Shown: positions 52,301 through 60,497 of the stretch, in pieces | How the letters are laid out: every line of letters begins with the position of its first letter | Numbering within the stretch: the first letter of the stretch is position 1 | From: Caecitellus pseudoparvulus | Lineage: Eukaryota > Bigyra: Bicosoecida | DNA length: 64,000 bases | NCBI GenBank assembly: GCA_965644315.1 | Contig: CBFFRQ010000095.1 | Location: 124,001 to 188,000 of the forward strand | Direction of reading: 5' to 3' | Made by a program: the position numbers and the translations under genes | Notes under the pieces: model-generated | Told to the model about the DNA's origin: nothing | The model's database searches: none | Seen by the model: the letters and a program-made list of their open reading frames with translations, nothing else

Positions 52301-52575
52301 GCGGATGGGGAGGCATGTGTTCCTCCCCACAACACAGCAACTGTGGCGATGATTGCGACAACGGCGACCCCCCCAGCTGCCTTGTACCATGTGAACGTGC
52401 AGGCAGGCTCCTTCCTGCCTTGCCTTGGGGCACTCGCAAAGTCCACAACTGTCCCGGCATGCTGCGCCGCAGAACCCCGCCCGAATGCACCTTCACCACC
52501 GGCATGCAGTGGATTGACTTGCCCGTGGTGGGTGCGCTGGTGCCTCCCGGTGGTGCCGGGCACGTGGCTTGCCAT
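49390..52575 (-). CDS. Single-pass membrane protein with coiled-coil stalk and large luminal/extracellular domain
   Basis: 1061 aa from ATG 52575, no intron. A basic N-terminal segment (APRQGRKEP) precedes one hydrophobic helix at residues ~66-85 (AAGGVAVVAIIATVAVLWGG), so type II topology is likely. Residues ~115-400 are a long coiled coil with repeated NxS/NxT sequons (NATF, NVTAL, NLSSAL), consistent with a glycosylated stalk in the secretory lumen or outside the cell. The C-terminal ~600 residues are a globular domain with many Trp/Tyr/Pro motifs (EYFRPALCYLEGAWLVDD; RFMLNGYTGSS; VPLEILFLTPLNTWNPHNIT; MHAHDLIIHMLPA). The LEI-x-TPLxxWNP motif reminds me of an uncharacterised family found in protists and some marine animals; I know no function. 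Could be a cell-surface or Golgi protein. Confidence 0.75.
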   Translation of the reverse strand: MASHVPGTTGRHQRTHHGQVNPLHAGGEGAFGRGSAAQHAGTVVDFASAPRQGRKEPACTFTWYKAAGGVAVVAIIATVAVLWGGTHASPSATAGAEGGAQGDSGSAQATSNAGKAAGIPSTAAMGAAPSQAINMQDISSRLDTVVGQLNASLQAEVRSVRAEAAAETAALDIAQRKALARSEGATNATFVHMQGMIERQQNFTASVLHHATAEQELLRSSLASHSADHNASLIQLQRTVQEQHQTITDLVRVTSLDARRVDVLTGNVTALQEQVWQVQGNLSAARMDADAQAADCAAVQAETMQRLANVSNAHAELTARFEAALAAQAQQQQVIEQLQTALAAATASLTNLSSALASLEGSSKNATEEVAGLKGVVASAELNSPLLGNATKQMQSLEYMVAALGRDAVLKAEQLEQTRRSHASSGLATSRSWMSGSEEYMAGTWAAGAWTPSIMSIHDHSDFRDTVGMGELHGVLNGVEFWTRHNDYSLRMPSRSSSAWHATEPLPRPPVPPSVAAAPNVSAQIAEMREYFRAWAEQDESIRPYKEYFRPALCYLEGAWLVDDAFNEPFSSDRHAVEASSWAELYDKARLHMATGWKNAGENIPWLPSRVWSLRDGVQPQMARWSYRILCAPLRGDVPLARFRLAPDLGTQLMYQYPQTRPGLAAGSRAARFMLNGYTGSSASRAESWDYARRTYDFLDSLMEQVPGADNYRDGEPPLPCEFHDPVRGAEHAYSSLNKSAPLNGRFYNRAFRVGAPGAMGQNHRRRGWNDESLWVASTTQEEVAPLPDAQGNPQRLTYAVPLEILFLTPLNTWNPHNITEWPDDEAGEPTRDGREGSATDPAKAFAGVSRRYWYRTPVEFFAGVGAGADAADTSTAAVGVIDPAGNASHIFHMAAAGMWIFLPSITGVPAVKPYAGPRLRLRWPIPPLHVTPRSLWQELKALQMVSSAGEEGSFAVNAGLPGEVGAFESLVLETGSSIATGQHRHALYLGKGSLDALRGGANLTATTSTDNMHAHDLIIHMLPAQPGAPPVFQILACDGRTGGDCAVGHDHSVHLTTRQW

Positions 52576-52802
52576 GCAACGCAATGGTGCGCTGCGGAAA
52601 TCGGTCTCGCAGCCTGCTCTGAAACCGACGGCCTGCGCGACGACAGGAGAGGGTACCTAACGTTAAGCATGCAGTTGCCAGAACATGGATGCCTCTAAAC
52701 CTTCATGCAGTCTTTCTCGTGCTCCTTGCGGTTTTGAACCCAGCAGTGAGTTGGCCGAGTCACTGGCTACCTCCACCACAACTTCACACTTGCCCGCCCG
52801 CA

Positions 52803-54263
52803 TCACTTGCCTCTCACGGCATACCACCACGCATTCGCAGTGTAGCGCTCGATGTCACCCACCAAGGACATCTTCAGTTTCTTGGCCAGTGATGCAGCTC
52901 GCCGGAACTCAGGACCGGCGCCCGCGCCCACACCGCCCGGCGGCACCATGCTCACCATGGCAGCAAAAGGGTTCTGCTGCAGGGGAGCCAGGCGCTCCAG
53001 CCCCCCCCCCATGCTGTGCCACACAGCTGTCTCACCCAGTCCGTCCGTGTCGTGGTTTGCGCAGGAACACACCGTCACCATGCGCGAGGCCAGGCAGGCG
53101 CGCAGGCTTGGCAGCCAAGACTGCAGCAGCGCTCCGTTCGAGTTTCCAAAGCCGGGGTTCGGGATGAAAAGCAGCGTGTTTCCCCGATGAAGCTTGGCAG
53201 TGCCAATGGACATCCCTGGGGATCCTTCACTTGTCGTCCCCTGCCACAGCGGGCTTTCAAAACACCGCGCAAGAAACACATCCACTGTGCCGCGAACGCA
53301 TCGAAAACGCACAGCTGCACCAGTGCCAGAGCAGTCCTCGTATGGCAGCACATCGTGCCACTGCCCCACACACATGTCCTGCGCCGTGTCCTCTGTTGCC
53401 TGCGCCGCGCTGTCTCGAACGTCGACTTCCGGCCCGACAAGCACGAACGACAGCCTTTTCAGCGACACTGACCGCCCTGCTGCCGCACCTGGCATGGAGC
53501 CAGCGACCCGCACGCTGGGGATGGCGGCCAGGACTTCTCGGAGGTAGGGCGTGCATGCAGCCACGCGCTGCTCAGCCTTGCGTGATGCGCCTGCGATGAC
53601 GACGACCACTTCAGGCTGGGCTGCGGCGGCGAGGGGAACGACAGGGCACCACGACAGGGAGCGAATGGCGTGCAGTAGCGTGAGGGCGAAGGAGAGACCA
53701 TCGAGTGTGGAGGGGTGATATTGCACGCATGTCTCACCCTCCCCTAGGGTCTGTGGCGGCACCGGTGCGGTGCTGGGCACGGCTTGACTTCGTGGACCGC
53801 GTCGTTTGCCAGTTCGCAGGAGGGCCGTGGCAGCCACCTTGGGGAGGCCAGACACCCCAGCCACTGAGGGCGGCAGCTTGCCGTCCTTGCTGAGAGTCCA
53901 CGAAGGTGGGGTGGGAATGGCGCAGAGTGGGCGGCTCAGAAGGTATGCCTTCCACCCGACGACCTTGCCGGTTCGCAAGCCAGCAGCAGTGTCTGGCGGC
54001 AGGGCTGGCAGCCACTGGAAGACATGTGAGTTTGGCCACCGAAACGTGCCAGACATGCTGGCATCTGCAGCGGCATCATCACCGCACTGGCATGCAATGC
54101 AGTATTGGAGCGCCATGGCTTCGGCAGCAGCCTGCGTTTTGGCCGCGTTTCGGACACCGCTGGCGGCAAGCCGAGGTGCGTCCCGGTCAGCAAAGGCAAA
54201 CTCAGACAGTGCAGTGCCTTCCTCGCGCGCATGCAACAACCGAATGAGCTCATCGGCGGCCAT
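52803..54263 (-). CDS. MSS51 C-terminal-domain-like protein
   Basis: 486 aa, ATG 54263. The last ~130 residues fit the domain found C-terminal to the MYND finger in MSS51/ZMYND15-type proteins: NTLLFIPNPGFGN near residue 363, LLQSWLPSLRACLASRMVTV, a short CANHDTDG turn, and QQNPFAAMV near residue 431 (compare PG...W...L..L.......TxYN...D........NPF). Earlier text includes an alternating hydrophobic strand (EVVVVIAGAS) and FVLVGPEVDV, again as in that family. No complete MYND zinc finger is seen; only a CIACQC cluster occurs at residues ~55-60. Yeast MSS51 controls mitochondrial COX1 translation, but most relatives are of unknown role, so no function is assigned. Divergent from the gene at 54651. 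Confidence 0.55.
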   Translation of the reverse strand: MAADELIRLLHAREEGTALSEFAFADRDAPRLAASGVRNAAKTQAAAEAMALQYCIACQCGDDAAADASMSGTFRWPNSHVFQWLPALPPDTAAGLRTGKVVGWKAYLLSRPLCAIPTPPSWTLSKDGKLPPSVAGVSGLPKVAATALLRTGKRRGPRSQAVPSTAPVPPQTLGEGETCVQYHPSTLDGLSFALTLLHAIRSLSWCPVVPLAAAAQPEVVVVIAGASRKAEQRVAACTPYLREVLAAIPSVRVAGSMPGAAAGRSVSLKRLSFVLVGPEVDVRDSAAQATEDTAQDMCVGQWHDVLPYEDCSGTGAAVRFRCVRGTVDVFLARCFESPLWQGTTSEGSPGMSIGTAKLHRGNTLLFIPNPGFGNSNGALLQSWLPSLRACLASRMVTVCSCANHDTDGLGETAVWHSMGGGLERLAPLQQNPFAAMVSMVPPGGVGAGAGPEFRRAASLAKKLKMSLVGDIERYTANAWWYAVRGK

Positions 54264-54650
54264 GCTGCCTAAGCGGCTTCAAACTCTGCAGGCTGCAGCC
54301 CAAATCTCGCGGGCTTGGATGTGCGTGGATGGGGGGTCACAGCCACCAGGAAAACAAAAATCCGGTTCAGACTCTGAATCCTCAGCCAGCAGGCAGGCTG
54401 GGGTCGTCAATAAGAAGAGAAAGGAAAGAAATCACCTTGGGTTTCCTGATGTAGCTTGAGTCCTCACCTTGCACGTTCCAAGCGCAAGTGTTTGCGATAC
54501 TGCAGTGCTCCCTTGAAACGTGGGTGAAACACCATTTGCAGCCGCAACGCAAGACTCCTGGCAGACCTGCAGATCATTCAAACTTCATTCCCCCCTCTGT
54601 TCAGCAAACGCGCTAGGCATCCTGGTCTCGCTGTGCATACGCCAGAAGCC
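54264..54650. promoter_or_regulatory. Intergenic between divergent genes
   Basis: 387 bp, likely both promoters and 5' UTRs. A short frame at 54520-54900 overlaps it and the next gene's exon 1 in a different frame and is taken as chance. Confidence 0.4.
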
Positions 54651-57600
54651 ATGTTGTCCAGAGTCCTGCATGCAGCGTCGTGCGCCGGACGCAGCCTGCA
54701 AAAAACAGGGCTCAAAAATGCGCGCTTTACCCCTTCCATGTCCCCTGCAGGGCACTCAGCTGCGCCGAAAGTCATCATTTACCAGCTACCTGCAGTATTT
54801 TCCACAGTGGGGGCGCCGTTTCATGGGCCTCAGCCTGCAAAACCTGCTTTACAGAGTGACAAGCACCCTGCTCATCTGCGTTTCGGCCAAGAGTCACTAA
54901 ACCCTGCAGTGGAACAGCACACCACAGCCCTGATCAGGGAACTCCACGCAAGTGGTATTGGAGAGGGTGCTATTCAGAGTGCCACTCACGCTGTTGCCAC
55001 CTTGAAGGTATCGTGGAGCTCCTAGTTTGGCACTTGGCCCAGCGAGCCAACGCAACACCTGTGCTTGCGCAGAGACCCCCTGATCCCCACACACTGTCAG
55101 TCTTGCTGGATCCTAGCGTTGTGGAGGATGCTTTCAAGCACTTTTCTGGTGCAAGCAGCCCTGGCCGCGCACAAGCTGAATTCCGCTGGTTCTACCAGAA
55201 ATGTCTGCCGTTTGGACCGGGGTTCCTATCCCGGGCGATGTCCATGTCCCGCCCGCCTGGGCTGTACGACTTGCCCGAGTCCCTCGTCTTGGCACCCTTC
55301 ATGAGCCCCCTTAAGCACAAGATGATGGAGGCCTCATTGAACATGAGCGCCACTGACAGCGCAGTCGCACACATGCGTGACTCGGTGGCTGCTTTCTTGG
55401 ACGCTGTCATGCTGAAGGAACAGCCGCATAACCGGGAGCCTGTCTTCAACGCAATCGCTGCACTGCAGGCCAGCTCGTGTGACAAAACGGCAGTTTTGGT
55501 CGCACAGTACTTGGTGCTGAAGACTATTGTGCGTGCCTGAAGAGGGGCTTGGCTGAGAACAAGCACTGCCATGTCACTGCAAATCTGCGCACTTGTGCCC
55601 GGTGCAGGACATATTCCAGCTGGAGCTTGCCCTGGCAATGCTGAATCCAGTTGTGTGCTCCAAGCTGCATGCGCTGTTCGGCTCCAGTGTGCACGGTGCT
55701 GGCTTTGAGCAGCACGAAGCGTTCGTACGCAGATGGATGCCTGTCGCACCCTCAGACGTGTTGGACAAAATTGCCACCGGATCCATGCCAGCCCCAAAGG
55801 GTGTGGATGAGGCTGCATGGATCTCGTTTCTCGAGCAAGGCTTTACGCCAGCTCTGCGGCAGGCGGAGCTGGATGGCGAGGTGCACAGCATGCGAAGGCT
55901 CGTGTCTGTTTGCTTCGAAGCAGCGATGGAGACGCTCAGTGCAAAGGACCAGTCGCGAGTCCGGGGCGCCTGTGCTGAGCTGCACGCAAGCTCGATTGAT
56001 GACGTCACTGTCCTGACAGCTGAGGCGGCGCTGTGTCGGGCTATGGTGAGAATGCCTGCTGCCTGTACTTGGCCGCTCCAAACGGCACTCGCCAAGCATA
56101 TCGCCACGTGTCCGTGCTCTTGCGCTGTGCAGGGGAGAATCTACGTAGACTCGGCCCTGATAACGTTGAAGCCAAGAGTTGTGCACACGCTGGGCACGTT
56201 GGTGGGCGAGCCAGCGGGCTCTCTTCAGGCGGTCAAGCGGCATGGAGCGCTCCTTCAGCATTTCTGTGAGACAAGCCCTGCACAGTTGACGCAAGAATTA
56301 TGCCTTGCCTTGCTGCATACACGGGATGGTGTGGAGGAGGTTGCTCGGACAGAGCCCCGAGAGGATGGAGCTCCCACAGCACTTTGCGAGGAACCGGAGG
56401 CTGCCAAGGGAACCTCAATCCTCCACCCCCAAAGCTTTCAGGCCACTGGGCCCTCGAACCAGACGCCGGGCTGGGGTGTACGTCAGCGTCCGTTCCTTGG
56501 TGATAGTGCTGGAGGATTCGACCCTTGGCAGCGGATGTCAGACTTGAATGGGAGCAATTTGCAAGTTGCTCAGAGCTTGCTTGGTTGGATGAGACAGGCT
56601 GGACCAGCATTCCGACTTCGAGACCCGAAGCAATGGCCCCTTCTCCACGCCCTGGCACAGCAGCATGAGAAAGCTGCCATTGAGCCAGTGGCAGATTCCC
56701 AGAGCATGCCGGATCTGGACCCCTCCAACTTTCAGTGGAGCCTGGGGTGCCAGCCAGTCATAGTTGATGGAAAGCTGGCTGCAGCCACGCTTCGATTTCC
56801 GGAAATAAGCTTCGGCGGGATAGGCACAAACCGAGTGTCCCAACCATGTGATCTTGCACCATTCAAAGAGCCTCTGTGGATCCCAGCAGCGCCTTTGGGG
56901 TTCGGGGAGTTTCGCGAGGCAAGCGCAGGCCAAACCCCAACCACGGAACTGCACACTTGGACCTTCTTGTTGACTCCACAAATCGCCAACTTTCTGGTCA
57001 AGGCCATCTACGGCCTCGATGGCAGGAACAGTGGAGTCTTCCTGGCTGGCCATCGCGATGTGGGCATCTCATCCTCGCTGCGTGCGTTGGAGTCTCTTGT
57101 TTGCATCGCTGGGCATGGAGACGTGCTGTACTTGGACGACGCAAGTGTCCTTGCGCCGACCGCAGACAAGGAAGAGCTGCGTCGAGCTTTGTTGCAGGGG
57201 ACTTTGACGTTCTCCTGCGGCCCAGGCCTCACTTCACTGAGAGTCCACTCACTGCTCAAGAACATTGCCGAAGGAAAAGACACTGAAGCCTCTTTGTCCG
57301 AGCTTCTGGAGTGGTACTGCGCCCCCGATGAGCCCCACCATGGCGGCCAACCGCCGCCGCCTCGGATGCTCATCCTGGACAATGCGAACAAGCTTCATGC
57401 AGAGTACTTGAGGCATGGGCAGAAAAGTGCAGACCGCAGGTGGAGGACAGTCGAAAAACTCCTCTCCTGGACAGGTCGGCCGAACAAGGTTCTGGCGTAT
57501 GGGGAAGACTTCCGGTCCTTCCGCATACCAGGAACAGAAGGCAGGGGTCCTTTCTTCGACTTTAACTCGCCAGGAACGTTGCCGGACTCTGTTTGCGAGC

Positions 57601-58124
57601 TGACCCCCCTGCCAGTGGAAATGGCTGTGCAGCTGATGAGTGGTCAGCGCCAAAGTGGGGGTGCATCTGCATATGCCTGCCATGTAGATGACGCGACGGT
57701 TGACTCAGCAGAGGCTGGAAACCCTTTCTTGCTCCCAGGGCCCGTTCGACAGCTCTTGGACAGCAGCTCGGATGCACTTTTCAGCCTGAAGCATTTCGCG
57801 CACGAACTTGGGGCAACACCATCTGTGATGCTCACAGTAGTGAAGGCCTTCGCAAATGTCGCGCGGCTTACCCCCGAGCAGTTTGGTCAGAAGCTGGTCG
57901 ACGTGAAGAACGAGTGGATGCGCGAGAAAGCGAAGTGGTGGGAACGCCATATTCGCGAGTGGATCAACGAAGATGAGAGCCGAACTGATGCCGAAAGGAC
58001 AGCTACTTTGCGTGCCATCCAGCAGGCTGCTCGCGCACATCTATCAACTGGCAAGAGTGAGAACGTGCACGCATCAAACCACCTGAGCGACGAGGCCCCA
58101 GACGGAGCAGATCGCGGGCGGTGA
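54651..58124 (+). CDS. P-loop-NTPase-like protein with degenerate Walker A, likely mitochondrial
   Basis: Three exons in phase: 54651-55007, 55073-55528 and 55608-58124 (donors GTATCG, GTGCGT; acceptors GCGCAG, GTGCAG), 1109 aa. The N-terminus MLSRVLHAASCAGRSLQKTG has Arg/Lys and no acids, like a mitochondrial presequence. The middle is helical. At residue ~744 NSGVFLAGHRDVGISSSLRA has the shape of a P-loop strand and helix (GVxLxGxxGxGKSxSL), but Ile replaces the catalytic Lys. VLYLDDASVL follows, and RMLILDNANKL at ~857 resembles Walker B with the Gln/Asn-rich ending seen in crinkler/RHS-type ATPases and in mitoribosomal DAP3. The ending is a charged helix (DVKNEWMREKAKWWERHI). Candidates are a CRN/RHS-like NTPase or a DAP3-like mitochondrial protein; I cannot choose. 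ATP hydrolysis looks unlikely. Confidence 0.6.
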
Positions 58125-58320
58125 AATGTGCTGACCACTGGGCAGTTTCGCGACGTGCTATTCATTGCTAGGGTGAGCTGCAGCACCTTCCAGCTCGTGC
58201 GGTCTTGAAGATCCTCAGCTCGCTCAACACACTTGAGGCGAAGGGTGTCCGGCGCTCGCCTAGGTCAGGTGCGACGCCACCCCGCTCCAAAGCAGCTGAG
58301 TAGCACACAGTGCAGGCACG

Positions 58321-58845
58321 TCAGTGGTCACTGGCATCAAGGATGATCTCCAACTCTGCCTTCAGCTGCTCCATCTTCAGGCCGAGACTGCGGGTCAAGT
58401 CATCGCGCTGCTCCTGCGGCAGTTTGGCCCGCAGCTCGTCGTACTGCGACAAGACCTGTTGCACTGATTCAATGGCATCTTCAATATCAGACGCATAGTA
58501 TGATGTGCCTGCGCTGTCATTTGCATCTTCAATGTCCGATCTTGCTTCGATGAACTGTGCAGGGGGCGCGTGGGGCGCGCGGCGTTTCGTCGGGGTTTCG
58601 GCCGCTTGCCCTCCACGTCAGCGACGCACGCTGTCTTCCAGCTCCAGCTTGGCGCGGCGCAGCTCATCTGCATCCATGGCCACGATGGTACAGAAAGACT
58701 GCGTCAGGGCGCTCGCTGCCACGGGCAGGCCTGGGAGGCTCTGCAGGGGAATCGTGAGTCCAGTCGCGCACACGAGAGCTGGTGTGGTCACCCTGCATGC
58801 TGCCACGAAAGCCGCAGCACGTGCGGGAGCCCTGCTCAGCGCCAT
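58321..58845 (-). CDS. Small acidic coiled-coil protein
   Basis: Two exons, last join 58630/58554 (donor GTGCGT, acceptor CTGCACAG, phase 0). From the conserved-looking ATG at 58677 the protein is 93 aa: MDADELRRAKLELEDS, then FIEARSDIEDANDSAGT, SDIEDAIESVQQVLSQYDEL and a final helix MEQLKAELEIILDASDH. The frame also opens at ATG 58845 (149 aa; MALSRAPARAAAFVAACRV), which would add an Ala/Arg-rich presequence-like leader that could target mitochondria. The span given uses the longer start; which start is used cannot be decided. The twice-used SDIEDA motif flanks a flexible Ser/Tyr turn. Family unknown. Convergent with the gene ending at 58124. Confidence 0.55.
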
Positions 58846-59041
58846 GGTGTAGCAAGCGATTTTTTCTCTGGGCAGCATGTCAAGCTGCTTTTTTCTGCCA
58901 GAAATCCGCTGCGCGTGGAGTTTGGCCGTCGAAGACCACTGGACATCAACACACGGCCATTACAGGCGCTTCCCGCGGTTGAGTTTGGGGACTGCCTCGA
59001 GCAACACACCGTTCTCGAACACAGCCACATATTCGGACGGT

Positions 59042-60189
59042 TCAGTCCAAGCTGAATGTGCGGATCGGGTCAGGGCCCTGCTCTTCCTCCACACCTGGGC
59101 GCTCAGCCATCCCTCGCAGACGCCCGGCACGCACGTCGTGGGCTTGGGCCTGCTGCTTCAAACGCTCGTACGCTTGGCGCAGGTGCTGCACGGACAGTGG
59201 CGCCTCTTGCATCGCCTCAGGGGACTGCGCCCGGGCAGCTAGGGGTGGTGGAGGTGGCGGTGTGGCGGGGGAGCGGAGCTTGGAGGGGCCTGTGGGCTGG
59301 GCCAGCGGTGGGCGCGATGATACATCGCGTGGAGGAGCCCGCTCCTCACCGCAGGGCGACAGACGTTTTGCCTTCTCGCGAAGTTTCGCGCCCTCTCCTT
59401 TGCGGCGGCATTTGCGCCGTCGAGGCAGCTGCCGAGAGAGGGCAGGTGCTGCCGCAGCCTGGCGGCTTGAGGCCGCAGGCGGCTTGGCTGGCGCAGTGGA
59501 AGAAGATGCGGCACTGGGGTGACGGGCCTTGCGCCGCGCAGCTAGGCGCCCGCCGTATCGGCGTGTGGCTGCCTTGGGCGTGGCTGCTTCTGACGTGTGT
59601 TGAGCGGGTTTGCAGCGGGGTTGCGCCAGGCGGCTGGCCTGGGCACGCTGGGAAGCATGTGAAGGGTGGGGGGTGCCACTGCCCTGCACACGCCTGGGTT
59701 GGCGTTGCTGGGCCTGCGCGGCCTCTGCTGGCTGCGGGGGCGCGCTTGGTGACTTCACGCTGCGCCGCAACGCAGCACACTCGGCCTGTGACCGGCTGAG
59801 CGCCAGGGACGTAGCCGCAAGCTCCTCCTTCACATCCCTCAACTCACCCTTCAACTGGAGCACTTGCATCTGCATAGGGCACAGGTGGCAAGGGCTGCTC
59901 TGCAGTTGCAAAGGGAGCGGAAGGCGCTGGTGCAGCTCACGTTTGCGCGTGCCAGGCTTGCTGGGTCTGACAGCTGCGATGACAGGTGCCGCACCATGGA
60001 CAGCTGGGCAGCCAACTTGGCGTTCCATGCCTGCTCGTGCTCGTTGATGAGCTGTTTGGCCAGGCGCATCAGGTCTTGCGTGCCCTGAGCCAGCAGGCGT
60101 TTCACACTGGCGGATTCACGATCAACCGCTCGCTGGCTGCGCTCCAACTGGCGAAACAGAGCAGCAGCTTGGTGAACGGAAGAAGTCAT
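59042..60189 (-). CDS. Coiled-coil protein with basic Ala/Pro-rich middle
   Basis: Two exons, 60189-59941 and 59869-59042 (donor GTGAGC, acceptor CCTATGCAG, phase 0), 358 aa. Residues 1-83 are helical (RQLERSQRAVDRESASVKRL; LMRLAKQLINEHEQAWNAKL). The splice continues the helix with MQVLQLKGELRDVKEELAAT, a classic heptad coil. Residues ~125-290 are Ala/Pro/Ser/Arg-rich and disordered, with basic clusters (RRRKCRRKGEGAKLREKAKR). A second coil near the end (VQHLRQAYERLKQQAQAH) precedes the terminus DPIRTFSLD. Family not recognised; coil-basic-coil layouts are common in cytoskeletal and centrosomal proteins, but no motif proves this. Confidence 0.6.
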
Positions 60190-60497
60190 TGTCGTGGACG
60201 TACAGGCCAGGGCTCTTGGTCTGTCCCCGTGGATCCCCGAAAGCGGCGTGGCGTGGAGCTTCAAACAAGCTTGGCTCGCAGTTTACAAGGGGTGCGAGTT
60301 GGCGTGCCCGGAGCAGCCTGTACGCGTGCTTTCCAACGCTTGACAAAACAAACTCCTCCAACGCTTCACCTTAAGGGTCTTGAGCACCGCGGTTGGGACC
60401 TTGCTGTTTGTTTTGACACCTCACGCGTGTCTCCAAGCCAGCACTAGCGTTACGGGTGAAACGCTCCGCTTTTGCTTGCTGCCTGCTTTGCAGCAGC
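60190..60497. promoter_or_regulatory. Intergenic between divergent genes
   Basis: 308 bp between the coiled-coil gene (minus strand) and the FANCI-like gene (plus strand). Nothing else seen. Confidence 0.4.
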
